Positions 6,663 through 15,905 are shown, counted from the stretch's first letter. The stretch: DNA of 33,065 bases from Deltaproteobacteria bacterium (GCA_016182965.1 JACPFM010000183.1:1-33065), one strand, 5' to 3'. Translations and numbers: made by a program. Notes: a model not told the origin generated them from the sequence alone.

Positions 6663-8909
6663 ATGAACGCCCTCACCGCACCCGTGCTCCAGGTCCAGCG
6701 GAGCGACGCGTTGTGGCTGATCCCGGTGATACCGGTGATCGGCGCGCTCGTGCGTCGCGCGTTCGCGCCCGACGACGCGCCGCGCAGCAAGCAGCTCTTC
6801 GGCTTCCTCGCGCCCAGCGGGATCGCGCTGCTCCTGTTGGCCGCGCAGACCTGGGGCCTGCTCTCGCTCGAGCCCGAGGCGCGGCAGCTCGTCGCCTCCG
6901 GGTGGGCGCCCATCCGCATCGGCTCGTTCGAGGCGACGCTCGGGCTCGCGCTCGATCCCGCCTCGGCGCTCGTCGGGCTGTGCGCCGCGACGGTCGCGGT
7001 CGTCGCGCAGGCGATGGCCGCCCCCGAGGGAGCGCTCCTGGGGCGCGACGACGCGCCGCCTCGTCACGACGCCATCGACCTCACGATCGCCGGCGCGCTC
7101 TTCGCTCTGCTCGCGGACGGCTTCCTCGGTCTCGCCATCGGCTCCGTGATCGCGTCGGTCGGCCTCGCCTGGGCCGACACCACGCCGCGCGCCTCGGCGA
7201 TGCGCGCGTTCGGGGCGGCGCGCCTCGGCGACCTCGCGCTGGCCACCGGCGCCGTCGTCTTGCTGTGGACCCTCGCCGGCTCGTGGGGCATCGCGCTCGG
7301 CCTCGAGCCCAACTACACGCGGCACAACCCGGTCCCGGCGAACGTCACGCAGTTCGATGCGCTCGAAGCCGACGAGCCCGACGTCGGGCCGACGCTCTAC
7401 CCGGTCGTCGTCGGCGGCGCGCCGGCGGCGCTCCCTGGTTCGGGGAAGGGCCCGATCGATCCGAACGCGAAGGGCTGGATCACCGTCGCCGCGCCCGCGG
7501 GCTCGCGGCTGTTCCTCAAAGGCGCGCTCGAGCCGGCGGCCAGCACGCCGGTGATCCGCCACGAGGTCTACGCCGGGCGCATCGACGTCGAGATCGAGCG
7601 GCCGAGCGGCCGCCGCGTGCGCTTCCGCGCGCTCGAGGTCCCCCCCTCGCGCGAGGTCGCGCTGGTGCCGATCGGCCCCACCTGGTCGTTCCGCGAGCTG
7701 CGCGATCAGCTCGGCGCCGTCGACGGGGCGAAGGCGAAGTTCGTCCGTAACCTCCTCGATCCGTGGGTCGCCGAGCACCGACGCGTCGGCGGGCTTGGCG
7801 CCGCCCACCTCGTCGCGGCGCTCTTCGCGCTCGCGGGCCTCGCGTGGATCGCCTCCGTCGCGTTCGTCGACGCGCCGCTGGTCGGCGCGCTCGGAGGGCT
7901 GCTCGGCCTCTACCTGCTCGCGCGCCTCGATCACGTCATCGTGCTCTCGCGCGTGATGTCCGGCGCCGGCGCGGTCGCCTCCGGGCTCGTGGCGATCGGC
8001 TGCGGGGTCGCGGCCGCGGTGGCCGTCGACGCGCGCCGCGCGTGGGCGGCGCTGCTCGGCGCCCAGCTCTCGATCGCCGCGATCGGCGCGCTGGTCGGCA
8101 GCCCCGGGCTCGCGCTCCTCCACGGCGTCGCCGCGGTGTTGGTGATCGCGATCGCGAGCGTCACCCTCGCGCGGATGGGCGTGCGCGATCTGCGCCGGGT
8201 CTCCGACGCCGTGTCGCACGCGCCCGAGGCGACGCGGGTGCTGCGCGTGTCGGCGCTGCTCTTGGCCGGCGCGCCGGTGCCGCTGCTCGGCGTCGCGTTC
8301 GGTCGCGACGCGGTGCTTTCGCGGGCGTTCGCCGCCGACGTCCCCGGGGCGAAGATCGCCTGGACCGTCGCCGCGGTCGCCGTCGCGATCGGCGCGTTCG
8401 CCGCGTGGCGCGTGTGCCTGCTCGTCGTCGCCGGTCCGTCGCGCAAGCGTCCGCCGGAAGACGTGCCGCGCTCGCTCGGCGCCGCGCTCGTCGTCTGCGC
8501 GGCGGTCATCGCGCTTTCGGTGCCGTTCTTCGGGGTGTCGCGCGCGTTCCTCGGGCTCGCCGGCGCTGAGCGGGCCTCGATCGAGTCGTTCCTCGACCTC
8601 GCGGTCGATCCGGCGGCGATCCTCGGCGCCGATCGCGCGGTGCGCGTCGGGCAGGGGCGCGTGGGCGAGCTGGTGATGGCCGCGCTCGCCTTCGTCGGCG
8701 CGTTCGTCGGCTGGGGCTTCGCGCGTCGTCGCTACGCGGGCGACGATCGCGAGAAGCCCGTCGAGCTCGAGTCGTCGCTGCTCGGCCGCGTCGGCGCCTT
8801 CTGGGTCGCCTTGCCGCGCGCGGTCGCGTGGCTCGACGATCGCCTGTTCGCCCGCCCGCTCGGCGCGCTCGTCGCTCTGCTGTCCGGCGGCAAGGGGGAG
8901 GAACGCTGA
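6663..8909 (+). CDS. NuoL-like membrane protein with inserted beta domain
   Basis: 748 residues, polytopic. Residues ~140-205 follow NuoL/Mrp antiporters: LLADGFLGLAIG, then ASAMRAFGAARLGD, matching the AMKAFVVTRVGD signature. A ~130-residue hydrophilic insert (about 212-341) with a PEGA-like stretch (WITVAAPAGSRLFLKGALE) interrupts the fold before SFRELRDQL, where NuoL has NFREMVEL. The antiporter fold then resumes, with LLGLYLLARLDH, LLHGVAAVLV and a GRDAVL echo of SKDEIL. The charged residues of working pumps are missing: the TM5 Glu (around Gly160-Val162), the TM7 Lys, and the NuoL Lys399 position (Ala491). It lies 60 bases after the NuoH-like gene and overlaps the NuoM-like gene. It is probably a non-pumping relative; its role is unknown. 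Confidence 0.72.
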   Translation: MNALTAPVLQVQRSDALWLIPVIPVIGALVRRAFAPDDAPRSKQLFGFLAPSGIALLLLAAQTWGLLSLEPEARQLVASGWAPIRIGSFEATLGLALDPASALVGLCAATVAVVAQAMAAPEGALLGRDDAPPRHDAIDLTIAGALFALLADGFLGLAIGSVIASVGLAWADTTPRASAMRAFGAARLGDLALATGAVVLLWTLAGSWGIALGLEPNYTRHNPVPANVTQFDALEADEPDVGPTLYPVVVGGAPAALPGSGKGPIDPNAKGWITVAAPAGSRLFLKGALEPAASTPVIRHEVYAGRIDVEIERPSGRRVRFRALEVPPSREVALVPIGPTWSFRELRDQLGAVDGAKAKFVRNLLDPWVAEHRRVGGLGAAHLVAALFALAGLAWIASVAFVDAPLVGALGGLLGLYLLARLDHVIVLSRVMSGAGAVASGLVAIGCGVAAAVAVDARRAWAALLGAQLSIAAIGALVGSPGLALLHGVAAVLVIAIASVTLARMGVRDLRRVSDAVSHAPEATRVLRVSALLLAGAPVPLLGVAFGRDAVLSRAFAADVPGAKIAWTVAAVAVAIGAFAAWRVCLLVVAGPSRKRPPEDVPRSLGAALVVCAAVIALSVPFFGVSRAFLGLAGAERASIESFLDLAVDPAAILGADRAVRVGQGRVGELVMAALAFVGAFVGWGFARRRYAGDDREKPVELESSLLGRVGAFWVALPRAVAWLDDRLFARPLGALVALLSGGKGEER

Positions 8910-10936
8910 TGCGCGCCCTCTTCGTCGCCTTCGCGCTGGTGCTCGCGTGCCTCGTCGCGCCGCGCGCCGCGCTCGCCGGACCGACGGCTTCGATCGCCGA
9001 GCCTGGACCGATCATCCTCGACGCGTCGGGCGTCGGCCGCTTCACCGTGAAGAACGTCGGCGACGCGCCGCTGCACGTGAACACGCTCTACGCGCGGACC
9101 AACGAGCGCGACCCGCGCATCCCCGGCACCGTCACCGCCACGTTCGAGCCCGCGCCGCCCGGAAGCGGCGGCGGTGGCACCAAGGCCGATCTCGCGCCCG
9201 GCGAGTCGCGCACGGTGTCGGTGAAGTGGAGCCGCGAGGGGGCGCGGCTGACGCAGCTCTTCGGGCACGTGGTGGTCGAGTCCACCGACGTGGCGGCGCC
9301 GCAGCGCGCGATCGGCGTCATCGGCGCGGCGAAAGGCGCCGGCGGTCTGCTGCGCGCGCACGTGGGCACCTGGCTCGTGGCGCTGCCGCTGCTCGGCGCG
9401 CTGCTGATCGTCCCGCTCCGGGCGTCGCGCCGCGTCGACGAGAAGATCGCGCGCTGGATCGCGCTCGTCGTCGTCGGCCTGCAGGCGGCGCTGCTCTTGT
9501 GGGCGATCCGCGCGTTCGATCCGGCGGTCACCCGCCTCGACGGCAACGACGGCTTCCAGCTCGTCGAGCGGGCGCGGCTCTTCGGCGCGGTGGAGTGGCA
9601 CCTCGGCGTCGACGGCACCGCGCTGCCGATGCTCGCCGCCCTGACCGCGGCGGCGTTCGCCGGGGTGCTCGCGAGCTTCCGCCTCGAGCGTCATCACGAG
9701 CTGTACTTCGTCAGCTATCTCGTGCTCCTCGCGTGCGGCACCGGCGCGCTGCTCGCGCTCGACGCGATGCTGCTCGTCGTGTTCGCGGCCGCGGCGGCGA
9801 TCCCGGCGTGGGTGCTCTCCGCGCGCTTCGGCGGCGCGCGCGCCCGCACGGCCGCCACCAAGGCCGCGCTGCTCTCGGCCGTGTCGCTCGCCTCGCTCCT
9901 CTTGCTGGTGTTGGCCCTGCGGCGCTCCTCCGACGCGACCTTCCTCGTCGACGGCACGCGCGCGCAGACCTTCTCCATCGCGGAGCTCGCGCGCGGCGAG
10001 TGGCTCGCGCGCTCGCACGGGGGCCTGATGCTCTTCGGCATGCCCTTCGTGAAGGGCGCGGTCGTCGCCCTGTTCGTCGCGGCGGCCGCGCCGCTCGCGA
10101 TCGCCCCGTTGCACGGCGGGCTCGCCGACGTCTACGCCGAGGCCCCGGCGGGCGCGTCGATGGTCATCGGCGCCGCGGGGTCGCTCCTGGGCGCGCACCT
10201 CCTGCTGCGCCTCGGCGTCCGCGTCCTCCCCGAGGGCCTCCGCTGGGGCGCGCCCGCGCTCGCGGCGCTCGGCGCCGCATCGATCGTGTGGGGCGCCCTC
10301 GCCGCGCTCGGCGAGGACGATCTGCGGCGCGCCGTCGCGCACCTGTCCGTCGCGCACGGCGGCCTGGTCCTGCTCGGCCTGGCTTCGGGCACGCCGCAGG
10401 GGCTCGCGGGGGCGGTCGCTCCGGCGACCGCGCGCGCCGTCGTCATCGCCATGCTGCTCGGCGTCGCCGGCGCGCTCCACGAGCGGCTGCGCGCGCGCGC
10501 GCTCGACCGCCTCGGCGGTCTCGCCGCCGACATGCCGGGGCTCGCCGGGCTGGCCGCGATCGCCTTCCTCGGCGCGGCCGCCGCGCCGGGGACCCTGTCG
10601 TTCGTCTCCGCGTTGCTCGCCATGACCGGCAGCTTCCCGGTGCATCGCGTCGCCACCGCCGTCGCGGGCGCGGGGCTCGTGCTCCTCGCGTGGGCCGCGG
10701 CCTCGAGGTACCGCCGCATCTTCCTCGGCACGATCGACGAGGCGTGGCGCAGGAGCGACGACCTCGAGCCGTTCGGCGGCAAGTTCCCCGAGGCCCGGCG
10801 CCGCGAGGCGTGGCTCCTCGGCGGCCTCGCGATCGTCCTCGTCGTGTTCGGCCTGGCCCCGAGGCCGCTGCTCGCGCTCTCGCGCGGCACGCTCGTCGAC
10901 CTCGACGCGAAGCTCAACGTCGAGCGGGTGCAGTGA
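8909..10936 (+). CDS. NuoM-like membrane protein with N-terminal Ig-like domain
   Basis: 675 residues. The ATG overlaps the NuoL-like stop and has a strong ribosome site (GGGGGAGGA). A signal peptide ends near ALAG (24). Residues ~28-140 form an Ig-like beta domain of the DUF1573/HYDIN kind (GVGRFTVKNVGDAPLHV ... LAPGESRTVSVKW). The rest follows NuoM: VEWHLGVDG (228-236), APLHGGLADVYAEAPAGAS (399-417), GEDDLRRAVAHLSVAHGGLVLLG (468-490), and FVSALLAMTGSF (565-576). By hand alignment the four residues central to E. coli NuoM are all replaced: Glu144 by Ala294, Lys234 by Pro395, Lys265 by Leu426, Glu407 by Ala568. The fold is kept but proton transport is probably lost. It is the last gene of the set and converges on pyrH. 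Confidence 0.74.
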   Translation: MRALFVAFALVLACLVAPRAALAGPTASIAEPGPIILDASGVGRFTVKNVGDAPLHVNTLYARTNERDPRIPGTVTATFEPAPPGSGGGGTKADLAPGESRTVSVKWSREGARLTQLFGHVVVESTDVAAPQRAIGVIGAAKGAGGLLRAHVGTWLVALPLLGALLIVPLRASRRVDEKIARWIALVVVGLQAALLLWAIRAFDPAVTRLDGNDGFQLVERARLFGAVEWHLGVDGTALPMLAALTAAAFAGVLASFRLERHHELYFVSYLVLLACGTGALLALDAMLLVVFAAAAAIPAWVLSARFGGARARTAATKAALLSAVSLASLLLLVLALRRSSDATFLVDGTRAQTFSIAELARGEWLARSHGGLMLFGMPFVKGAVVALFVAAAAPLAIAPLHGGLADVYAEAPAGASMVIGAAGSLLGAHLLLRLGVRVLPEGLRWGAPALAALGAASIVWGALAALGEDDLRRAVAHLSVAHGGLVLLGLASGTPQGLAGAVAPATARAVVIAMLLGVAGALHERLRARALDRLGGLAADMPGLAGLAAIAFLGAAAAPGTLSFVSALLAMTGSFPVHRVATAVAGAGLVLLAWAAASRYRRIFLGTIDEAWRRSDDLEPFGGKFPEARRREAWLLGGLAIVLVVFGLAPRPLLALSRGTLVDLDAKLNVERVQ

Positions 10937-10965
10937 CGCGAAGCGCCGAGAGGTGAAGCCCGCGC

Positions 10966-11742
10966 TCAGGACTTGATCGGATCGCGCACGACGGTGCCGA
11001 TCTCGTCGCCGCGCACCACGCGCCCGATGTTGCCCTTGCGCGAGAGCTTGAACACGCGGATGGGCAGGCGGTTGTCGCGGCAGAGGGTGACCGCGGTGCC
11101 GTCCATCACGCCGATGCGGTCGGCGAGGAAGCGGTCGTAGGAGAGCTCGGGGAGCATCACCGCGTCTTTGTTCTTGATCGGATCGCTGTCGTAGATGCCC
11201 TCGACCTTCGTCGCCTTGAAGAGCGCGTCGGCGTGGATCTCCATGGCGCGGAGCGCGGCGGCGGTGTCGGTCGAGAAGTACGGGTTGCCCGTGCCGGCGG
11301 CGAAGATCACGCAGCGGCCCTTCTCGAGGTGGCGGATGGCGCGGCGACGGATGTACGGCTCGGCGACCTGGCGGATCTCGAGCGCGGTCATCAGACGCGT
11401 GGGCACGCCGCACTGCTCGAGGGCGTCTTGCAGGGCGAGCGAGTTGATGACGGTCGCGAGCATGCCCATGTAGTCGCTCTGCGCGCGGTCCATGCCGGCC
11501 GCCGAGCCCTTGAGGCCGCGGAAGATGTTGCCGCCGCCGATGACCAGGCCGAGCTGCACGCCGAGCGCATGCACCTCGGAGAGCTCCTGCGCGATGGCCT
11601 TGAGCGTATGCGGCTGGATGCCGAACGCTTCGGTGGTGCCTTCCGGGTTGCAGAGCGCTTCACCGGAGAGCTTCAGGAGCACGCGGCGATACTTGAGACC
11701 GTCGACGGCTGCAGGCGGGGGACGAGTGGAGTCCTGGCGCAC
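10966..11742 (-). CDS. pyrH: UMP kinase
   Basis: PyrH phosphorylates UMP to UDP with ATP in the cytoplasm, the entry to UTP and CTP supply. The amino-acid-kinase fold is clear: YRRVLLKLSGEAL, VIGGGNIFRG, the MGMLATVINSLALQDALE helix, AAGTGNPYFSTDTAAALRA, KATKVEGIYDSDP and the C-terminal GNIGRVVRGDEIGTVV. The GTG at 11742 gives a short N-terminal extension before the conserved LKYRRVLLKLSG; a TTG at 11778 would add 12 residues, so the start is uncertain. It is transcribed towards the NuoM-like gene and is divergent from the GAF gene at 11817. The usual partners tsf and frr are not next to it. Confidence 0.95.
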   Translation of the reverse strand: MRQDSTRPPPAAVDGLKYRRVLLKLSGEALCNPEGTTEAFGIQPHTLKAIAQELSEVHALGVQLGLVIGGGNIFRGLKGSAAGMDRAQSDYMGMLATVINSLALQDALEQCGVPTRLMTALEIRQVAEPYIRRRAIRHLEKGRCVIFAAGTGNPYFSTDTAAALRAMEIHADALFKATKVEGIYDSDPIKNKDAVMLPELSYDRFLADRIGVMDGTAVTLCRDNRLPIRVFKLSRKGNIGRVVRGDEIGTVVRDPIKS

Positions 11743-11816
11743 GGTGGGATCGGTACTCCTCGACCGAGGGCGCAGCAACGCTCCCCGGCGAGCGACCGGC
11801 GTGCTAGTCCCCCCAG

Positions 11817-13223
11817 GTGAGTGACGAGGTGCGTGACGAGCTGAGTGACGAGCCGAGTGCCGAGGTGAGTCGCGATCGGCGCGCCGAGCGGCCCGATCTC
11901 CCGGCGGCGAGCGAGGGCCCGGTCGTGCACGGCCGCGGAGAGCCGCGGCTCGACGGCGTCGTCGACTTCGTCGCGTTCGCCGCGCGCGCGCTCGCGCTCA
12001 CCGCGTTCCTCGACGAGGCGCCGACGCGCATCGCCGAGATCTTCGGCGCACCGGTCTGCTCGCTCTACCTGCTGGAGCCCGCCGCTGGCGACGAGCCCGT
12101 CGACGACCCCGCCGCCGCGCCGCACGAGCTGGTGATGCGCGGGAACGTCGGCTTCCCGGCCATGGCGCTCGGCGCCGTCCGCCTCGGCGTCGGCGAGGGC
12201 ATCACCGGCATGGCCGTGGCGCTCGGCCGCCCGATCTCGGTCGCCGAAGCCGAGCACCACCGCGCGTACCGCCACTTCGCGCAGCTCGGCGAAGAGCGTT
12301 ATCCGGTCTTCCTCGGCGCCCCGATCATGGGACCGGAGGGTCCGCTCGGCGCGATCATCGTGCAGCGTGAGGTGGGCCGGCCGTTCGAGGGGCGCGACGT
12401 CGAGCTCCTCGTCGCGCTGTCGGCGTCGCTCGCCCACGGCATCCTCCGCGCCGATCTGCTCGATCAGCTGCGAGGCCAGGCGATCACGCGCGGCCCGGGC
12501 GGCGGCACCCGTCGCGTGACGTTGACCGGCAAGCCCGTGGTGCCGGGCCGCGCCCTCGGCGCGATCTCCGCGCTGCGCCGTCCGGCCTCGCGGCCGCGGG
12601 AGGCGGCAGTCGCCGAGGAGGTCGGCTCGCTGCGCACCGCGTTCGAGGTCGCCTCGCGGGCGGTGGAGCAGCTCGGCAAGCAGGCCGTCGAGCTCGGGCT
12701 CGGCGACGAGGCCGACTTCCTCCAGACCTACGCGCAGATCCTCGACGACCGGCGCTTCCTCGAGCGCGCGCTCGAGCTGGTCGAGCTGAAGCGCTCGATC
12801 GGCGGCGGCATGGCGGAGGTGGCCCGGGAGGCCACGCGCGCCGCGCGGCTCACCGGCGACGCGTTCAGCGAGCGCCGCGCGCGCGACATCGAGGACCTGT
12901 GCGACGCGATCACCATGCTGGCGGCCGGCGATCCGCGCGCCGAGCTGCCCTCGAAGGCGGTGCTCGTCGGCGACCGGCTCACCGTCTACGATCTGCTGGT
13001 GACGGCGAAGGCGAGGCCATCGGCCATCGCCCTGGGCGAGGCGGGGTCGGGCGAGCGCACGCGCTCGCTCGCGGCGTTGCTCGGAGTGCCGTGCGTGACC
13101 GCGGTGCAGGGCCTCTTCCGCTGGGCGGCCGACGGCGACGTCGCCCTCGTCGACGGCGATCACGGTCTGGTCGTGCTGAACCCGTCGAAGGCCGACGTGC
13201 AGCGCGTGCGCAGCGCACGCTGA
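11817..13223 (+). CDS. GAF plus Enzyme-I-like (PtsP-type) protein lacking phosphoryl His and PEP barrel
   Basis: 468 residues from a GTG start. A charged leader is followed by a GAF domain (about 45-215: ITGMAVALGRPISVAEAEHHRAY ... GAPIMGPEGPLGAIIVQ). The region to about residue 370 resembles the N-terminal part of PTS Enzyme I (LTGKPVVPGRALGAI, ILDDRRFLERALELV, FSERRARDIEDL). A swivelling-domain-like part comes last (SKAVLVGDRLTVYDLL ... LAALLGVPCVTAV). PtsP proteins have this order and then a PEP-binding barrel; here the protein ends without the barrel. The His of GGxTSHxAI is replaced by Arg416 (GERTRSLAALLGVP). It cannot be a normal phosphotransferase and is probably a sensor or an interaction partner, which is inference. 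Confidence 0.78.
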   Translation: MSDEVRDELSDEPSAEVSRDRRAERPDLPAASEGPVVHGRGEPRLDGVVDFVAFAARALALTAFLDEAPTRIAEIFGAPVCSLYLLEPAAGDEPVDDPAAAPHELVMRGNVGFPAMALGAVRLGVGEGITGMAVALGRPISVAEAEHHRAYRHFAQLGEERYPVFLGAPIMGPEGPLGAIIVQREVGRPFEGRDVELLVALSASLAHGILRADLLDQLRGQAITRGPGGGTRRVTLTGKPVVPGRALGAISALRRPASRPREAAVAEEVGSLRTAFEVASRAVEQLGKQAVELGLGDEADFLQTYAQILDDRRFLERALELVELKRSIGGGMAEVAREATRAARLTGDAFSERRARDIEDLCDAITMLAAGDPRAELPSKAVLVGDRLTVYDLLVTAKARPSAIALGEAGSGERTRSLAALLGVPCVTAVQGLFRWAADGDVALVDGDHGLVVLNPSKADVQRVRSAR

Positions 13224-13319
13224 AGGCCCGGCGGGCGTTCGGGCGCGGGTGCGGGTGGAGGGCGAGAGGCGCCCCTCCTACCTCGACATGCCGCCGTCGA
13301 GTCATGGTAGAACGTCGCC

Positions 13320-13817
13320 ATGAGCGCCAAGGTCCCGATGACACCCGGCGGGCACGCGCGGATGCACGAGGAGCTCAAGCGCCTCAAGTCCGTCGATCGT
13401 CCGAAGAACATCCAGGACATCGCGACCGCCCGCGATCACGGCGATTTGTCCGAGAACGCCGAGTTCCACGCCGCCAAGGAGAAGCAGGGCTTCATCGAGG
13501 GGCGCATCAAGGATCTCGAAGACAAGCTCGCGCGCGCCGAGGTGATCGATCCCGCGAAGCTGACCGGCGCGCGCATCGCCTTCGGCGCGCGCGTGAAGGT
13601 CTCGGTCGCCGACGAGAAGGGCAAGGAGCTCGACGCCGAGGTCAGCTACCAGCTCGTCGGGCCCGACGAGGCCGATCTGGCCGAGGGGACCATCTCGGTG
13701 ACCTCGCCGCTCGGGCGTGCGCTCATCGGTCGCGAGGTCGGCGACGAGGTGCGGGTGAAGATGCCCGCCGGCGTCCGTGTCTACGAAATCCTCGACGTCA
13801 GCTTCGGCGGGGAGTGA
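13320..13817 (+). CDS. greA: Transcription elongation factor GreA
   Basis: 165 residues, the usual GreA length. GreA enters the RNA polymerase secondary channel and stimulates cleavage of backtracked transcripts. The N-terminal coiled coil carries the hallmark ARDHGDLSENAEFHAAKEKQ with the acidic tip (Asp/Glu). The C-terminal FKBP-like domain is seen in VSYQLVGPDEAD and ISVTSPLGRALIGREVGDEV. The ATG at 13320 gives the normal N-terminus before MTPGGHARMHEELKRLK. Upstream there is a short inverted repeat CTCGAC/GTCGAG (13282-13301) of unknown meaning. Its last 41 bases overlap the likely recG start in another frame. Confidence 0.96.
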   Translation: MSAKVPMTPGGHARMHEELKRLKSVDRPKNIQDIATARDHGDLSENAEFHAAKEKQGFIEGRIKDLEDKLARAEVIDPAKLTGARIAFGARVKVSVADEKGKELDAEVSYQLVGPDEADLAEGTISVTSPLGRALIGREVGDEVRVKMPAGVRVYEILDVSFGGE

Positions 13818-15905
13818 CCGGCGCGCGGCGCTCGACGCCGGCGTCGACACGCTGACCTCCGCCTCGACGGCGCGCAGCCTGCGGGCCGCCGGCGTTCGCA
13901 CGGTCTTCGATCTGCTGTGCACGATGCCGCGCGCGGTGATCGATCTGCGCGCGCCGCTCGTCGGACCGGCGATCGTCGCCCACGCGCGCGCGGCGAAGGG
14001 GCTCGTCGCGGTGCGCGGCGTCGTCGAGCGCGTGAGCGTCGTGCCGATGCGCGGGCGCCGCGCGATCCGCGTCGCGCTCCGTTCGGAGGGCGTGCTCGTC
14101 GAGCTCTGGTGGTTCTTCATGTACGCGGCGGCGCGCACGCTGAGCGGCGAGATCGTCGCCGCCGCGGTGCCCGCGCTGGATCCGCGTAGGCCGAGCGTCG
14201 TGCGCATGATCCAACCGCGGATCTGGCCTCGCATCTCCCCGACGGGCCAGGGCGGGCTCGAGCCGGTGTACGCGGTCGCAGGCGTGTCGAGCGCGCGGGT
14301 GGCCGAGGCGGCGCGCGCCGCGGTCGCGGCGCTGGCCCCGAACGGCGCGCACGACGATCTCGATCCGACCGGCGTGCACGATGTCGTCCCCCTGCTTCGC
14401 GCCGTGCACGCGCCCGACGATCTCGAAGCGCATGAGGCCGCGCGCGAGGCGCTCCGGCGCAAGCTCGCGTGGGCCGAGGCGGCGTGGCTGGTGCTGCGCC
14501 GCGTCGAGCGCGAGCGCGCGCTCGCCGGCACGCGCGCGCCGCGGTTGCCGCGCGATCCGGAGACCGAGCGGGCGCTGATCGACGCGCTCGGCTTCCCGCT
14601 CACCGGCGCCCAGCGCCGCGCGATCGCCGAGATCGCCGCGCGCCTCGACGAAGAGCGCCCGAGCCGCACGCTGCTCACCGGCGACGTCGGCACCGGCAAG
14701 ACCGCGGTGCTGCTGGCAGCGGCCGCGCAGGCGGTGGCCGCCGGCACGCAGGTCGCGGTGCTCGCGCCGACGACGGTGCTCGCCGATCAATACCGCGCGG
14801 CGCTCGCGGTCCTGTCGAAGGCGATCGACGCGCGCGTCGCGACCGTGAGCGAGGAGCGCACCGAAAAGACCCTCGCGCGCCGGTTCTCGCGCCGGTTCGC
14901 GCGCCGGTTCTCGAGCATTGAGGCGCAGGTGGTGGTCGGCACCCATGCCCTGCTCGGCGAGCGCGTGCAGTTCGAGCGCCTGGGGCTCGTCGTCGTCGAC
15001 GAGCAGCATCGGCTCGGCGTCGGGCAGCGGCTCGCGCTCGTGGGCAAGGGCGGGGCGCTCTCGCCGCACCTGCTCTCCGTGTCGGCCACGCCCATTCCGC
15101 GAACCCTCGCGCTCGCGTTGCGTGGCGAAATCGCGAACGTGCACCTCGACGAGCGGCCGTCGGGCCGCGAAACGCCGGCGACACGAGCTCTGCCGCGGAG
15201 CGCCTGGGACGAGGTGCGATCGGTAATCGACGCCGCGGTCTCAACGGGGGATCGTGTCTTCCTCGTGTGCGCCCGGATCCAGGAACGCGATGGCGAAGAG
15301 GGCGGGACGCCCGGCGCGGAGGCGCGCGCGGCCGAGCTTCGCAAGGCCCCTGGCCTGGGCAAGGCCGTCGCCCTGGCCCACGGCGGTCTCGACGACGACG
15401 AGATCCGCGCGGCGGTCCAGGCGTTCCGCGACGGCGACGCCCGCGTCCTCGTCGGCACCTCGATGCTCGAGGTCGGGCTCGACGTCCCCGAGGCGACGCT
15501 GATGGTCATCGACGGCGCCGATCGCCTCGGCCTCGCGCAGCTGCATCAGCTGCGAGGCCGGGTCGGGCGCGGCGCGCGTCCGGGCACCTGCCTCTTGGTC
15601 CACGACGATCCGCCGTCCGACGTCGCCCGCGCGCGGCTCGACGCGCTGATCGCCGCGCGCGACGGGATGGAGGTCGCCAGGGCCGATCTGGCGCTGCGCG
15701 GTCCCGGCGATCTCGACGGCGCGCGTCAGGCCGGCGAGGCCGCGGGGCTCCGCTGGCTCGACCCGCTCACCGACGACGCCCTCGCGCGCGACGCCTCCGA
15801 GGCGGTGCTCGCCGGCCGCCTGCCGGAGCGACCGGCCCTGTCGCGCGTGCTCGCGCGACTCGACGCCCTCTCGCAGCTGCGCGCGACGGCGCGCGACGAG
15901 GCGGG

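Noticed and set aside
4542..8219. A 1225-codon open frame on the minus strand across the NuoH/NuoL-like genes
   Set aside because: Its translation is Arg/Asp/Glu/Ala-rich shadow sequence with no domains; such long antisense frames are expected at this GC content, and the plus-strand genes have clear membrane and motif patterns.
8732..11413. An 893-codon minus-strand frame overlapping the NuoM-like gene and pyrH
   Set aside because: It is a low-complexity Arg-rich shadow; real coding in this area is the NuoM-like gene (+) and pyrH (-) in other frames.
13282..13301. CTCGAC/GTCGAG inverted repeat as a greA operator
   Set aside because: Only 6-bp arms in GC-rich DNA full of GTCGA motifs, so chance occurrence is likely; noted only in the greA entry.
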